From contig NC_021686.1 in NCBI RefSeq assembly GCF_000247815.1, positions 5,534,037 through 5,598,036 on the forward strand: a stretch of 64,000 nt of DNA. The letters are read 5' to 3'. The position numbers were made by a program, and so were the translations under genes. The DNA is from Ficedula albicollis (taxonomy: Eukaryota; Chordata; Aves; Passeriformes; Muscicapidae). Positions within the stretch are counted from its first letter, which is position 1. The number at the start of each line of letters is the position of its first letter. Below the pieces are notes generated by a model, which saw only the letters and a program-made list of their open reading frames with translations, made no database searches and was not told the origin of the DNA. This document shows positions 1-37,900 of this stretch, one piece after another.

Positions 1-23286
<23,286 letters not shown>

Positions 23287-24249
23287 TTAGCATTTTTGTC
23301 TCAGGCAATGTTTATGAGACACACGAATGGTGCACATTTGCACAGAACAGCATTTAATTAAACTATTGCTCAACAGTTGTACTGGTATGTGTCTAACAAA
23401 AATTCTCCATATAGGTGATTATTTATGGATGAAGAAAAAGGTCCACATTAGTATGGACTACACATACAAAGAACATAAATTGACTTTTAAGTTTCCAAAT
23501 GGCCTTACACTCAGCATCTCATAATCAAGTCTCATTAAATAAGAACTTTTTCTTTACTTTTTCTTGCATTCTTACAATGCAAGAAATTTTTACACAAGGT
23601 CAAGTTTATAATAGCAGACTTTCTAAACTAACAAGTTACTTTTTCAGTGTTACTTTTTTTAAGAAAAAAACTGAAATTCTAATCAACTGCAATGATAAGA
23701 TTTAAATCTTACTTGGGAAAAATTGAAAAGGAAATCTTTTAGGATTAAGGAATATTTTAGATATAACATTTTCCAGTTTCTAGCCATCATTGCCATTAAG
23801 TTTTGCTCCAGTGACCATTACATATGTAAATGCCACTAAACCAAGAGATATGAGACAATTCGATGAACTGAAATCCCACTATTATGATTGAACAAGCACC
23901 TCCCTGATTCCTCCAACAACTGAGCAACACCTCCTTCCGTTGCTTCCACATCAAAATCCAGTGGAGAGTTTCAGCATGATTCCAGAAAAGTGGATATATT
24001 CTTGGATAAACCAAACTGGGTTTTATCATCAAACAATAAAACCTATAAGCCCTCGCAACCATCTCAAGGACAAGCACTACTTAAAAGACACTCTAATTTA
24101 AAACGTCTGATGAACTTCTCATTGCTATACAAGTTGTGCTATTAACTTACATATTCTGCTACCCCTCAAAAGCCCCAAATCACTGATTTGTGTAACGAGG
24201 AACAGTTTTAAACCCAAAAGCTCCACACAAGTTACTGACTGTGTGCACT

Positions 24250-24490
24250 GCCAGGGGTGCAGGTAAAGTGTGCCACAGGATGGAAACGGTTCCCAAGGGA
24301 CACAGCACGATCCCAGCTGCAGCGCTCGGGTCTGGCCGTGGCCTCGCCCGTCAGCACCCTGGACAGAGCCGCGCTCGCCACCGGCCCCGCCGAGCTCCCG
24401 AGTCCCGCCCGGCTCCGCGCTGCCCACGGGCACGCAGGGGGGCTGCCCACGGGCCGCACTGCCAGGCTGTCTGCAACAACTGCCAACTAG
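24250..24490. promoter_or_regulatory. intragenic CpG-rich block 1 kb upstream of exon 2
   Basis: About 20 CpG dinucleotides occur in the roughly 160 bases from 24301 to 24460, set in AT-rich intron where CpG is rare. On the gene's strand it lies about 1.1 kb before exon 2, a position that would suit an internal promoter or alternative first exon. No TATA box or clear first exon is seen. The function is inference. Confidence 0.5.
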
Positions 24491-25555
24491 CCTGGACACT
24501 TGCCTTCTACCAGATTGCAGCTGAATTTCTGCTGGGCAAGAGGGACAAACACAAGTGACAACAACAGTGTGATCATCTCCCGAGTCTTTCAGAAGCCAGG
24601 GCTCCCACCAAAGGTGCGATAAGCCACGATAGAAGTGCAGGAGCATCAGTCACCAGGTGCTTCAGAGCCCTCCCTCTCCTTAGAGCACACCATGCTTTTG
24701 CACCCTCATTCCAATTCACAGCACACGGGAAGGTACTTTCACACCCGGCACTCCTTTTCTGATTGTTTACTCTCGTAGTAAATCCGCACAAGTAGTAACC
24801 TCTGCCCTCAGCACGACAGAAACAGCTCAGGTTAGAGACTTACTCCTGGATTAGAGCTACGCTACATCACGAACTTAATGCTTACACACGGCTTTTGGAC
24901 ACTTATTAGGGTGCAGCAGATCTCACTGAGGTACCAGTGATGGGGCTGTTGTGAAACACTCACTGTGCACCAGCCACGGTAACACGTGTGCTTTTCTAAA
25001 TTCTCAGCTTTAGAACAAAAGCAGAATCAAGCATGACTCGAAGTTTTGACTTTGTAAGAAAAAGGTTTGCAAAAGATCAGCTCGGGTGTGGTAGAGCCCC
25101 AGGGGCCCCTTCAGCAGCAATCGGCACTGGCAATGCTGCAGCAGAACAGCAAGCTAAAGATTTACTACAACAAAATTATGGGGGGACAGGTTTGAACTCC
25201 TTCAACTTAAGAGCAGGAAAATGACAAAAATCAAGAGTGAGAAGGAAAGATCCTCAATTTTATTTCAACATCGTGCCTTCCCCCCCGCTATTTTAACCTT
25301 TTAACAGCACATACTGGTCTAAACAGAAGCTGTACTCTGGGTCACTGCATTCTAGAAGCATACAGCATGTTCTCAAAATGCAACAATTTTTTACACTAAA
25401 TCAATACTCATTTTTAAATTTTTTTTTTCCCCTAAAGTTATCATCAGTGTAATTTAGTGTCTGGAAATAAACTGAAGCAAACACCTGAGGGATAGCTCTG
25501 TTCTTCACTAAAAGCATATCCAATGTTATCTTTAAACAGAGAATTTAAATATTGA

Positions 25556-25671
25556 CACCACGTTTCATGGGGAAAGAACTATGCTTAACTAATAAAGAGC
25601 TTTCTATGAGATACACCACGTTTCATGGGGAAAGAACTATGCTTGACTAAGAAAGAGCTTTCTATGAGACA
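25556..25671. repeat. 58-base tandem duplication
   Basis: CACCACGTTTCATGGGGAAA begins at 25556 and again at 25614, with three or so changes between units. It is intronic. Confidence 0.9.
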
Positions 25672-26913
25672 CTGCTCTGCATTCTCCACAGGTATGAAGA
25701 GTTAGAGATGATAGCAACACCAATCAACTTAAACAGAGACAGCTTCTGGGAGATACTGTTTAGTGATAAGACAAATGAACTATGATGAATGCCCCTGCTG
25801 CTTCTTCTGACATAGATGGACACAAAGTTTGTGATACAGCTTTCAGATATGGAAACCAGATAACACCAGTCAATGTTTTTGGCTACTGTGAACAAAGGAA
25901 GCTTTTAAACTGCTAATAAAATTCAACTAATCCTTTAGCCAACAAAACACAATTCCTTTTCCACAGATGTACTAGCAAGCAGTATAACAAAATGCATTTT
26001 CTACTAGAGTGTTGAAAACCAGTAATTTGTGTTTTCCTCTCTTGTCCTTAAGAGCTCATAGGAAAAATTGTAAAATCATACCAAGGTTTAATTAAGAAAC
26101 ATGTTTTCCTTTGCCTCAAGCAGAGGCAATGCCGAAGGCTTATTCAAATTATACATTACAGGATTAAGGAAGAGAAAAAAATACCTGTCCACACTGGCCA
26201 GGAAAACCTTCCTACCAAACATACTACTTAATACACTGCTGTTTTTAATGCAGCTTAAACCACAGTGTGTCAACATCACTCCAACCATGTCATCTGTCCA
26301 TTTCCACATCAGAATACCCAGTTCTAATAATATCCCTGGAATAAATTTGAGATGCAGTCTATGAATCAACTGAAAATTAACATAAACCACATCAATTAAG
26401 GAAGCATCACAACAAAGCAACTTTAGGGATAGGAAATGTTTTTAACTCTTTAAATACATTACTGCAATATTAAATGAATACAGCTTTCAATAGCAAAATT
26501 GTAGACACTGTAAGACTGTGTTGTAAGCATTTATTTTCTACCTCCCCAAAATGCAACACATAAACCTTTGTAGATATTCTTTTGCTACAAAAAGGAATGC
26601 AAGGTAACAGGAAAAATAGTGAAACATTTAACATCATATACCATTTTCTCTGTCCACAGCACAGTGTTGCAAACAAAACATACATCTTGAAGAGTTTACA
26701 GGGGGGTCTCTGAGTTTGGAGGTTAAGACAACTTCCAAGAATAGACATTTCAGATATTAGTGAGTTTGTGCACAAAAAAGAGCTTTCACTTAGTTACTGA
26801 AAGATCATGAATGTTGAAATAAGTCTAAACACTGAGATATGCAACTAGAACCAAACTATAGCATGACAGGACAGTTTGGGAAGCTGGTAAGAAGTGTCAG
26901 TCACCTTAAACAG

Positions 26914-26970
26914 ACAAATTACTGGATTATACATAAAAATTACACAAATTACTGGATTATATATAAATGA
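26914..26970. repeat. 30-base tandem duplication
   Basis: ACAAATTACTGGATTATA occurs at 26914 and 26944, 30 bases apart, with small differences at the unit ends. Confidence 0.85.
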
Positions 26971-27286
26971 CTCTGCAGGTGCACACTTCTCATCATTCAT
27001 TAACTAAGTCTGTCACTGAGTTGAGATGAAAGCCTGAAAACAAAACAGTTGTGGCATTTGCTGCAGAGGAAAGTGGGATAGAGAAGGAAAAACCCCAACT
27101 ACATTCTCTGAAAATACAAACTTCCTATATAATGACAGACCCTACAGAAAGTATATAAATGAAAAAAATCTGCTTGTTATGGACTATGAGCTCAGTATTA
27201 TCATATTCAAACATTCACACTATTAAGCAATCAGAACTAAAATAGCATTGATAATTCAAAAAAACCCCTGTATTCAAAAGGAAAAA

Positions 27287-27380
27287 AAAAAGACGTTCTG
27301 ATGGATTCAGCCTGCTTAATAATATGAACTCAAGCAAAAAGACGTTCTGATGGATTCAGCCTGCTTAATATGAACTCAAG
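27287..27380. repeat. 49-base tandem duplication
   Basis: AAAAAGACGTTCTGATGGAT begins at 27287 and again at 27336. The second unit lacks three bases (one 'ata'). Confidence 0.9.
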
Positions 27381-30237
27381 TGTCACTGCAAGATACATTG
27401 CTCTGTTGTTCTACTGTTCACAACAATTCAAATCTACAAGGAAGGAATCTCACTTTGCCATATTTTTTACCTACTGATGAGAAAGTGGAAAAAAATTTGT
27501 CAAGTTCATGTGGCTCCCGGCATAAGTTAAATCCAGTTTTAAGACAGGAGCATTGCAGAGTGCTCTGTCCCTGAGCTGCAGGACACGCTGCTCAGCATAA
27601 ACACGTGTTTGCAGTCACGTGTGGCCAAAAGCTACAGAATGACTCCACAAGCACAGCAATTCCACTACAGCTGAAACTGCCTCTATTTAACAATGATGAT
27701 GGTGAGCTATAAGCTATAACCTTACTAAGCTTTCAGTCATGATTCACATCGCAGCCATTGTCAAAGTCTGAAAGATTATCTATAATGTTTGCCAGCTTTT
27801 GGAGCTGGCAGCCACAGAGGAGAAACTGAAGCAGTCCCCACAGCAGGTTATGCAACATTTGTTTCCTTTTGAGGTTAAGGAGACCACAGAGGAGGAATAA
27901 TAGCGATACTAAAAAGTTGGTTACAGTTATCACACACATCCGCCTCACACTGGAAATCACTGGCACTGAGGGCTTTTACAGTCTCTGCAGACAGCTTGCA
28001 CAGCCCTGCATGCAGCAGGGCCACAGCAATCCCAAAACGAGCAGGGAGTTGCACCAAGGGCAGCATCAGCAGCTGAAGGGAGTCACTCATTCACTGCTGG
28101 CAGCAGCCTGAAGAACATCATGAACTTCCGCATCCAGGGTCTTGCTTTTAGTGGGGGAAAGCAGAAAACACCACGACTTTCTGTCTCCTGCTGGACTAAA
28201 TGGACATTCCAGAATAAAGGTCTTCATGAAAGTTCTAAAAGGGCATTTTTCTTTTTGAATACAAATACAACACTATATACAGATATGATAAAGGGGTGTG
28301 TGTGTGAATTCCAGTGGATGAGTGAACCTGCAGTAAACACTACGAAAAGGACTTACTGAGCAAAAATATCAGGTGGCAGGACATAAGAATAAAATCAGAG
28401 AATGCAAATGAGCAAAGTCCATGCTGTAGCAGTCAATCTACATCAGCATCAAGGACATCCAGTGCATGCTCAACACACAGCCCAGGTCTAGCTTAGCATC
28501 TCAGTGTCAGGACTCGAAGCTGTCACACCCCTCAGGGCAGCCCAGCAGAGCCATGGTTCTCTGCAGTCATTACAGAACATCTCTTCTATTGTGGAACAAA
28601 TCATAATCTCTTCAAAAGTTTTTTAAAAATATTATTTTAAAATGTATCAGTATTTTAAATAAATAAACATCTAAAAGCTGCATAGTTTAAAATACCAGCC
28701 TGACATGGATAATAGCGCACAAGTGAAAAAAAAAAATTAAGAAAATCACCACTGCTAGAAATCATAATGAATAAACATTCTGTGATTTCAAGTGCTATAA
28801 TAAACATCACCTCTTTAACCACCAAACAGATCCTTGCTATTGTAGCCATACACAGCACATCAAAACACATAATTGAGAAATCCCTAGAGCAAGCAGTAAA
28901 TGCCACACTTTCTGAAGCAGTTACCAAACCATGGTGGTGCAAAGAGGACACTAAAGAGACTTAGAAAGCAAGAATATGACTTCTTGAAAGCAAACAAGAA
29001 CGTTAGAAAAACGTGAAGAGGATGATGAACAAGTACCTGCCTTGAGCTGGAAGATGCAACAACAGATTACTTGCCAGCTCTGGTGAAGAGACTGCCCAGA
29101 CCACGCCTGTAAGGGGCTGCAGGCACTCCATGGAACTGGATTTTATGTGGCTGTAACAGCTCACAAGAAAACTTGTGGGCTCCAGCAGCTTGCTTCTCCA
29201 GAAGTCTGGAAACCATTGCTCTGAAAGCCAGATGAATAAAGTGGCTCCCAAGAGAGCAGGGTTTAAAACAAAAAGCCAAATATCCAGGCCAAAAAATAAA
29301 ACCAAAACAATCACACACACCAAAATTAGCCAAACAAGCTCCCACCTCCACGATCTAAATGGAATTCATTTACAGTAGTCAATCTTTGAACTACCAGAAG
29401 TGTTCAGAGGAAAAATTTCCCCTCACTTGCTCTGAATGAACTCAGCTTTGCCAAAGTAAGAGAAACTATTTGGCCTCTAATCCCTACCTGCAGTTAGAAT
29501 ACAAACACCACTTACTGCACAAAGGGACTCAAGAGAAAAGGAATTAAATGAAAAGCATTCTACACAGTTTCATTTTTCCAAGACAGTCCTAGGTTGCTAT
29601 AATGAAAAATCTGAAGAGGAATCAAGCAATTTCTGTTCTGTGGCTGCCTTTCAAAAGGCATCCAAAGATAAAGCAATTCACCTAAAGCATTTCAAGGTAT
29701 CAAACAGTAATGGAGACTAGGATTAATTTGGCCAGAAGAAGGGGAGGAGGGGAAAGGGAAGTACATAAACCCCAATGATCCTATGGATCAAAATGTAGAT
29801 AACTGCTGTCACGGATGTTTCCACTACTTGTAAATATTATGTCATTTGTCTTAGCAGTTAGAAGTTCATTATCCCATTAGCAAAACTGGTTAAAATTTGC
29901 TTTGGCCTCATTTATTATTTTTCTTTCTTCATGGTTCATTACTTGATCCAGTGCCAAAAGGTGTATCTAGAAATGTTTGTACCTTAACAAGAAAGTTATG
30001 ATGTATAATGACTAAGTCTTAAGGGGAAAAAGCTTCTAGAGAAGTATCAGGAAGCAGAGCCAAGCTTACAGTCTAAGGGAGCAAGACATTAGGGGCATAG
30101 AAAGCGAGGAAACTTCCAGCTAGGGAAACAAGGTTTAAAGATCTTCAATTACGTCAAACTTTGCTCTATTACATTTCGAAAGAAAGGAGAAAATACATTT
30201 ATTTACTAAAGAGCAAGTAGCCAACATTAAATCTTAG

Positions 30238-31938
30238 AAAAAAAAAAAAAAACCCAAACCAAAACAGTATTATATGGAAGTCTCTTGCTCTCTAATTGTC
30301 ATCTGAAACAAGTAATTACTGCATTATTGCCTGGGAATTGCAAATCTCCCACAGTAGGAGATGATGTTACACAAGACAGCAAATGAAGAACTGGGATGGG
30401 ACAACTTCCTGGAAGCAGACTCATCTTTGCCATGCCTACAGAATATGTAGCAATGACTAGACAGACAGTAACAACACTGCAGCCACCACTTATTGCACTA
30501 ATCAATCACTATGTTCTGCCTTGCACTCCCATCTCTGGGTCTCCCCGGCCAAAGAGGACATTTTGAAAAAGCACAGGATGGCCAGACTGGTTTCTAACTG
30601 TGCCAATGTAACTAATGAATGGGAACAAAATCGTATTAATAGATTACATTATTATTCTATTCTTAGATAAAACAAAGCAGCTACACTCTAAGAAGCCCTT
30701 GAACAACAGGAATGAACGATGCCATTCTGTAAGGTAAATAGTATCAGAAGCTTCACCCCACCGATACAGTTATCTTCATGGGAAAATAAACGGGAGGTAC
30801 AATGTAACTTTGTGGATGGAAAAACAGTTGAGAACAAATAGCCAATGAAGAATCTGCTCCATAACTAAGCAGTTTGCTGCAGCAACTCATTTATCTGCTG
30901 ATCTTCAGAGACAGAAGCAGGCTGATGGCACTTTACAAAACAAAACTCTTAAATGTCTTAAAAATGCGATTAACCTCCTGCTGTAACATAAAAAACATTT
31001 ATGGTATTATCAACACAACCACTCAGTGGACTTTAGGCTGCCATTAAAGAAGTCACCCCAAAAATTTACTGAAACCAAGAGTGAATTTTAAAAAAAAAAA
31101 AAAAAACCCAAACCAAAACAGTATTATATGGAAGTCTCTTGCTCTCTAATTGTCATCTGAAACAAGTAATTACTGCATTATTGCCTGGGAATTGCAAATC
31201 TCCCACAGTAGGAGATGATGTTACACAAGACAGCAAATGAAGAACTGGGATGGGACAACTTCCTGGAAGCAGACTCATCTTTGCCATGCCTACAGAATAT
31301 GTAGCAATGACTAGACAGACAGTAACAACACTGCAGCCACCACTTATTGCACTAATCAATCACTATGTTCTGCCTTGCACTCCCATCTCTGGGTCTCCCC
31401 GGCCAAAGAGGACATTTTGAAAAAGCACAGGATGGCCAGACTGGTTTCTAACTGTGCCAATGTAACTAATGAATGGGAACAAAATCGTATTAATAGATTA
31501 CATTATTATTCTATTCTTAGATAAAACAAAGCAGCTACACTCTAAGAAGCCCTTGAACAACAGGAATGAACGATGCCATTCTGTAAGGTAAATAGTATCA
31601 GAAGCTTCACCCCACCGATACAGTTATCTTCATGGGAAAATAAACGGGAGGTACAATGTAACTTTGTGGATGGAAAAACAGTTGAGAACAAATAGCCAAT
31701 GAAGAATCTGCTCCATAACTAAGCAGTTTGCTGCAGCAACTCATTTATCTGCTGATCTTCAAAGACAGAAGCAGGCTGATGGCACTTTACAAAACAAAAC
31801 TCTTAAATGTCTTAAAAATGCGATTAACCTCCTGCTGTAACATAAAAAACATTTATGGTATTATCAACACAACCACTCAGTGGACTTTAGGCTGCCATTA
31901 AAGAAGTCACCCCAAAAATTTACTGAAATCAAGAGTGA
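30238..31938. repeat. 854-base tandem duplication in intron 1
   Basis: 30238-31084 recurs as 31092-31938 at an offset of 854. Both copies begin with a run of 15 or more A followed by CCCAAACCAAAACAG. Only isolated changes are visible (for example 30907 versus 31761, g/a). A short 'attttaa' joint separates the copies. No exon is involved. The poly-A start of both copies suggests the join happened at a homopolymer, where assemblies often break. Confidence 0.95.
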
Positions 31939-34900
31939 TTAAATTACCTGCTTTCAGCAGTTTAACTCTTTGAGTAATTCAGTGTCAGAGGAAAGACCGT
32001 GAACTAGAGTTCAGCCTGGACACTAACAACACACCCATAATTATCCAACAAATTTACAACTTTATGCTCTTGGTGAAGAGTGTGTATCGGCAGCCTTCAC
32101 ATTTCAAGGGATCTTTCAAATGCTTTTTAAGCCCCAGGTGTATAATAACTGGGGTAGACAGTAGCACTGGCATGAGTTTTTCTTCAGTACAGTGAAATTA
32201 TTTAGCAGAAGATACCAACCTGCCTGTCTCACTATCCTGGCTTTATGCATTATACAGTGTCACAACCTCCTGGCAGTCATATGGACAAGAGAAGGTCTGC
32301 TGAAAAATCTTTCACAGTTCCTTTTCTTAGTTTGAAGAATTTTCTTAGCTTTTTTAGCTTTCAGGCTATGCTTCTAGAAAACCATCATATTGGGAAGAAA
32401 GGCAAGAAGACTGTTTCTGGCTAGCCCGTAATACTCAAAAAATAGTAACTAGAACAGTTGACAAGATAAATTATTTTCTTCCACGATCATGAAAGGCAGA
32501 AACATCAGAAGTGTCATGACCTATTATGGCAGCAGCTCCTGGACTTGCACCACCTTTTCCTTGCTGTATCTAGAGCAGCAAGGCTCCACAAGCAGCTACC
32601 CCAACTCGTCAGGTCTTGTCTCTGCACATTCCAGAGATGGCAGTGTGATTACATCTCTGCTGCGGGTCGGGCACTCGGTCCCAACCTACCGAACACACCC
32701 TAAACAATGTGTTTTTCCAGTATCACACCCCTCTTTATGTTTTACTGCTCTACTGAGTAATGGCCTTCTCTACTGCAACAACAAAGGCTACCATCTGGGG
32801 CATCTGTGCAAAACTACTCGCAGAAAAAACGAAGTTCTGAAAGAGGGAAGAAAAGGATGTACCCTCAGCTGGAGGCAGGGCAGTCCAAGACCCACAGAGT
32901 ATTTCTGTTTGTGACACTATACCCAGCATGCTACAGTGCTGTGGACACGTTCTTGGTATGTTTAAGACAATTAAAAAGCAATTAAAATGAGAATATTTGG
33001 ATAATAATATAGGCACATTATGAAATTAGTGATTCTGCTCTCATTAGCACCTCTCTCTTTCCCTGTGGAAGTCTAGAAAAGCACACACCTCCACCACCTG
33101 GACCAGCACGATTTTTATTACTCAGATACATAAATTTTTCAGAACTCACTTCTGTATCACTTTGGATGAGTATAATCCAGTCTCAGAGAGTCTTGGGGTT
33201 ACATCTATTTAATTGAATACAGTAACTGAACACTCACGACATGCTTAAGCAGCAAAAAGGTTTTGCACATTTACCAGTAGCATAAAACATTGCCTTACAT
33301 GGGTATGATCACACACACCACTTGCCCAAACCAACTCTGAAGGTACACTGCTTCTGCGCAGTTACTTTGCTACAGAGTCAAAATATTATTCATCACTATT
33401 TCAGATTCTGTAACTCTGTTTTGAGACTAGATTCGTCCTTACAGCAACTGCTAACTGCACTGCTCACTCCTGAACTCAGCCTTGAAGCATGCTGATTTTT
33501 GTTCACACTAGCAGTAGCACATGGAAGGTAGCTTGCATGTATTTTCCTAATAGTGACATGATTTTTAAACTGTTGAAACACTACTGATCAGTCCATGTTA
33601 GAGTTTAAAAGCAAAATTAATTTCCTAGTAAAGAACAACACTGGATACGTTGGACTTGCATATTCATATGGACTTGCACTGGAATTAATTTTATAGGCAC
33701 TGGAAGCAAAAAATATAAACCAGCTACTTTAGCCCCATCTTTTAATTTACCTTTTAACATAAAAGATCACTCCAAGCCACAGAAACTGTGCAATGTGCCC
33801 CAAACCCTCATGTTTACGGATCTAACACCTCCGGCATTTCTCCCTCTTATTTTCAGTAATGCTTTTAAAGGTCTTCCTTTATTATTGCAGATTTGCTAAT
33901 ACTGATCTTGTTTTCCCTCTTCTTCCTCATGGTCCCAGCTGTGCAGAGAAATGGATAATATGCAAGGTATTCCAGGTTCACAGAATCTGACTCAGTAGTT
34001 GCAGGTAGCTGGTAGTTCTAGACTAGGCTTTGCCGAGGAGAGGGAAAGCCAAATAAATCAGATTCAGGAAAATAACATTAAAAACATATAAAACTGTGAA
34101 AAAACAGGCAAGCACAGTTAATTGTATTTCCTGACAACACAAATAAGCTCAAATCCAGGCTTCTTTGCTGCATAGTAAAGGAATCAAAATAAAATATGCT
34201 CACAAGAAAGTATTCCTTTGAGGATAGCTGTGGAATGTGTTTCAGAGGTGGCTGTTACAGCAAACAACCTGAAATCCCAGGCCAAAGCATCTCTATCCAA
34301 ACTTGATCTGGTAATCCCATGGCAAATCTAGAAAAATGGAAAAACTGTCCCTCAGGACACAAGGAATGGTGATCTCTGCAATGCCACTGGATGCAAACAC
34401 TGCCAAGTTGAGATGCACAACTGGAATATCTCAGTAGCAGAGTATCTTACTACGTTTTTACTGAGGTGGTGGATTCTGCAGCCAAGAACCACTACAGGCT
34501 CTAATTAGCACAGTGCTCTGAGTACTTGAGCAATCTGAAATGTAATAGGGAAGCAGAAAGATATTGTTTATACAGAAGAACCGTAAAGCAAGCCTGTCGT
34601 GTGTGCTGGTTTGGATTCTTCATGACTAGAGGGGGATATGGGATTTTCTACTACTTATAATACACAAGGGACTTCATATTAAATTACCAGAAGGAAGTTT
34701 AAAGAAACAAAATCTGCTCTCCAGACTTCTAGCACATCTTTCCTCAATTATCCAGGACCCTTCCTAGTCTAATCAGTCAATACCACTGAACAGCCATTTG
34801 ATACCTTGTACCATCTTTATTTTCCTTGTTGTAACTTCTTTACTTCTCCGCTATCTTTTCAAGATGGAGGAGGGAAGCAAGGCTGTTAACCAGGCTGCAC

Positions 34901-37900
34901 TCAGTGTTCGAAATGCAGCAGCACATTGAACGTACACAAAGCATTTATTATTCCCAGTTCACTTCCAAAGGCAATGCAGTGAATGGAAGAAGATTCTATG
35001 AGGAGCAGTGAAAAGGTACAGAGGCAGCATGGCCAGCCTCAGACACCCTAGGGGCGCTCAGAGCAGGGAAGGGAACTCGACATCCTTCCCCTGCACTCAT
35101 GTTTAACATCAGCATCTGCCACTGACAGACCTCAACACACCAGGTTACACAATTTTTGCTCAATCCAGGGTGGCTAATCTTATGCAAATATTCAGGGTTT
35201 CCATAAGAAACTTTTGAACATTCATACAAAAAACCCTATTAACTAGCCTAAAGTATTAAAAAAAACCCAACTCAAAATTCTTGGCTAAGAACACAGTTTT
35301 GTAGAATCCATAAAACTTTACTGTAGGAAAGAAATGCCTATCATCAAAGTGTTTGGCACTTTTCATTCAAAATAAAGCGATGGCACAAGTCCTGCTTCTC
35401 TTCCACTTCAGGAAAAATATTCCCAGTTGTAGAGAAGCATTCAGGCAGCGTGGGGCTGGGAGCAGGATCAGCCCTACAACCCAGGTGAGTTCCCTCCTGG
35501 TTTGAGCAGGGAACTGCTCCGAGGCTCTGCTCGGAAGAAGAGCTGTGGCAGTGAACTGCAGAGCTGAACCAATTAGCATGGGGGGCCCAGCGCTGATAAA
35601 TCCTAACCTCACATCAGGGTCGCTTTTACAAGCGTAGATTAACCGTGGGGAAAACGACAACAACAATTAAACCATTCAAGGTCTGAGGTTTGAGGTTGTT
35701 TTGTTAAGTTCTTTATGTGAACTGATCCACATGCACACGTGCACAGCCTGGTAACAGGAACATTTACTGCTTCCTGCCAGCCATACAGGGAGCACTGCTG
35801 ACAAAATCATTATTTCCTACTGAAATTCAGTTTTCACTGTGTTTAGTAACAGATACATTTCAAGCATCATAGTAAACCACGATTTTAAAAGATTCCCACT
35901 ACCAAAAAAAACAAAACAACAAAAAAACCCTATACTTTGGGTTAAGTGTAAAGTTTACTTTCAATGTAATCAACAAGAAGTAACAACACTCTCTTATAAA
36001 ATTAACAACTGCAAAATGAGCAAAAATGCTCCTTTTTCAAATGGGATGATCTAGAAAAGAAGCTTCTTTCTCGTTCTCTAAGATACAGATTTTAGAGCTC
36101 TATTCTCCACTAGTTTCCCAAATTTCTAAAATACATGGTTCCCAGGAGCTTTTGAGGTTGTTCCTTAAACTCAATATTCCAGCCTTGCCCGTTAGCACAG
36201 TGCCATGTTCTATAAAACCTTCACCGACCAAAGAGGATGAACACAGAATGACTGTGCATGGAAGGGATGCTCAGCTGGGACAGGATATTTGGTGATGCCC
36301 TTGCCTTGAACACGAAAAAGGCTCAGGGCTGGGGCCCCAGGGAGCAGAGACTGCAGGGTGGTTTACCCCATCCTGCTCCCATTTGGAAATCCCCTTCCCT
36401 CTCTCAGTGTCCCGTTTTGACCGGAGTCTCCATGAAGATTTTGGGGTCTAGACACTCCCAAGAAAACCCAGCCATGAAATTTCTGGCCAGCTTTGATCTA
36501 TTGAATCATCCGCCAGGTGGCTGCTTCTTCTACTTTGTAGCACCAGCTCTAGCAATCATGAAAATAATTTTAGAAGCCGTAACAGAGCACTGATGCAAGA
36601 GTTTTCCTCAGTCTCTACAACAAAACCATTAAATCCCAAAGCAGTTTACACTTTCTTCAGCATTCATTTTAACTAAGATTTAACCTTTATTTTCCCTCTC
36701 CATTCTGACAGCAACCTTTCTACCCCCAAGTATTAATGAAAGAAAATAATTACTTAGGCTCTAAGAAAGAGCTGATTTATTGTTGTAAAATGTTCTGAAG
36801 ATCACCTTCACTTTGCTGCTTTGAAGATGAAAGTTACTGTACTGAAAACATCTAAATGTTAACAGACACCAAAATTAGCACTAAACAGTGTTAATTATTT
36901 AATACTGTCTACATGGACAACAACTTTCTTCAAACAAATAACACAGCTGAAAAACTGTTTTGTATGGAATCTCGTGTGTCAGTATCCACTATTTACAATG
37001 GAATTCTTAAAAGAATGCAGAAGGGAACTTTATAATCCTCAGTTAAGCACTCCACTGACAATTTTATCACTTTTTCTTTGTCAGCAATTTTAAGTCGCAT
37101 TCTTTTCTTACTGAAAACAAAAGAAAACATTTAAGTGACTGAAAAAGCTTTTCCTGTTTAACTATTCAGTGTTAAATAGCCAGCCAGCTGTTCTGGTGCC
37201 ACACAGGCTGCCATGGGACCATGGAAATCAAGTCCCTACTTCCCCAGGCCCATTAGTTAAGCAATCACAATCAGGAATGAAGTTCTACTTTGTATTCTAG
37301 AGAAAACAGTATACAGACCCAGACATATACAGATTTTGAGGCTAACTTGCTTTTCCAAATCCTAACACAAACACACCGAAATCCACGAGGCAAAGAAACT
37401 GCTGTGTACTCCTCCACAGGCACATTATGTGAACAGCCAAATTCAGATGTCCAAACCTGAGCAACTCACAATACAAACAAGAATAAAGAAGAATCTACTG
37501 ATATACCCTGGAACACCTCTAAACCAGCAATCTTTTATCTCTACCACAGACAGAGCTTCTTGAACCCTGTACCTCATACAGCAACATCTGCAGCTGCAAA
37601 CTTCAAAACTACACAGTTTATGCAAACAACTATTTCAGAAACGGAAATTTGAGAGATGCATTCAAGAAGGAAGACCTCATGCTTATGTAATTACATTTTA
37701 ATTTCATTTTAAAAAGCAGCCAAACAGCAGAGGTGGAGGGATAAGGATGCTTCTGGTGGAGTTGATTGTACATGGTGGGGCTCTTGGATATTTCAGTAAT
37801 CTCAGTAGTGTCCTGATGTGTCACCATCCCAAATAATCACCCAAATTAGTTTTCCCTTGTAAAGGGAGACAAAATAAGTTGGTCAAAATTCTTCTCCTTT

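Noticed and set aside
24125..24646. 173-codon minus-strand frame across the intragenic CpG block
   Set aside because: GC-rich sequence has few stop codons, so long frames arise in several frames and on both strands here. None matches a known protein or USP7 exon 1.
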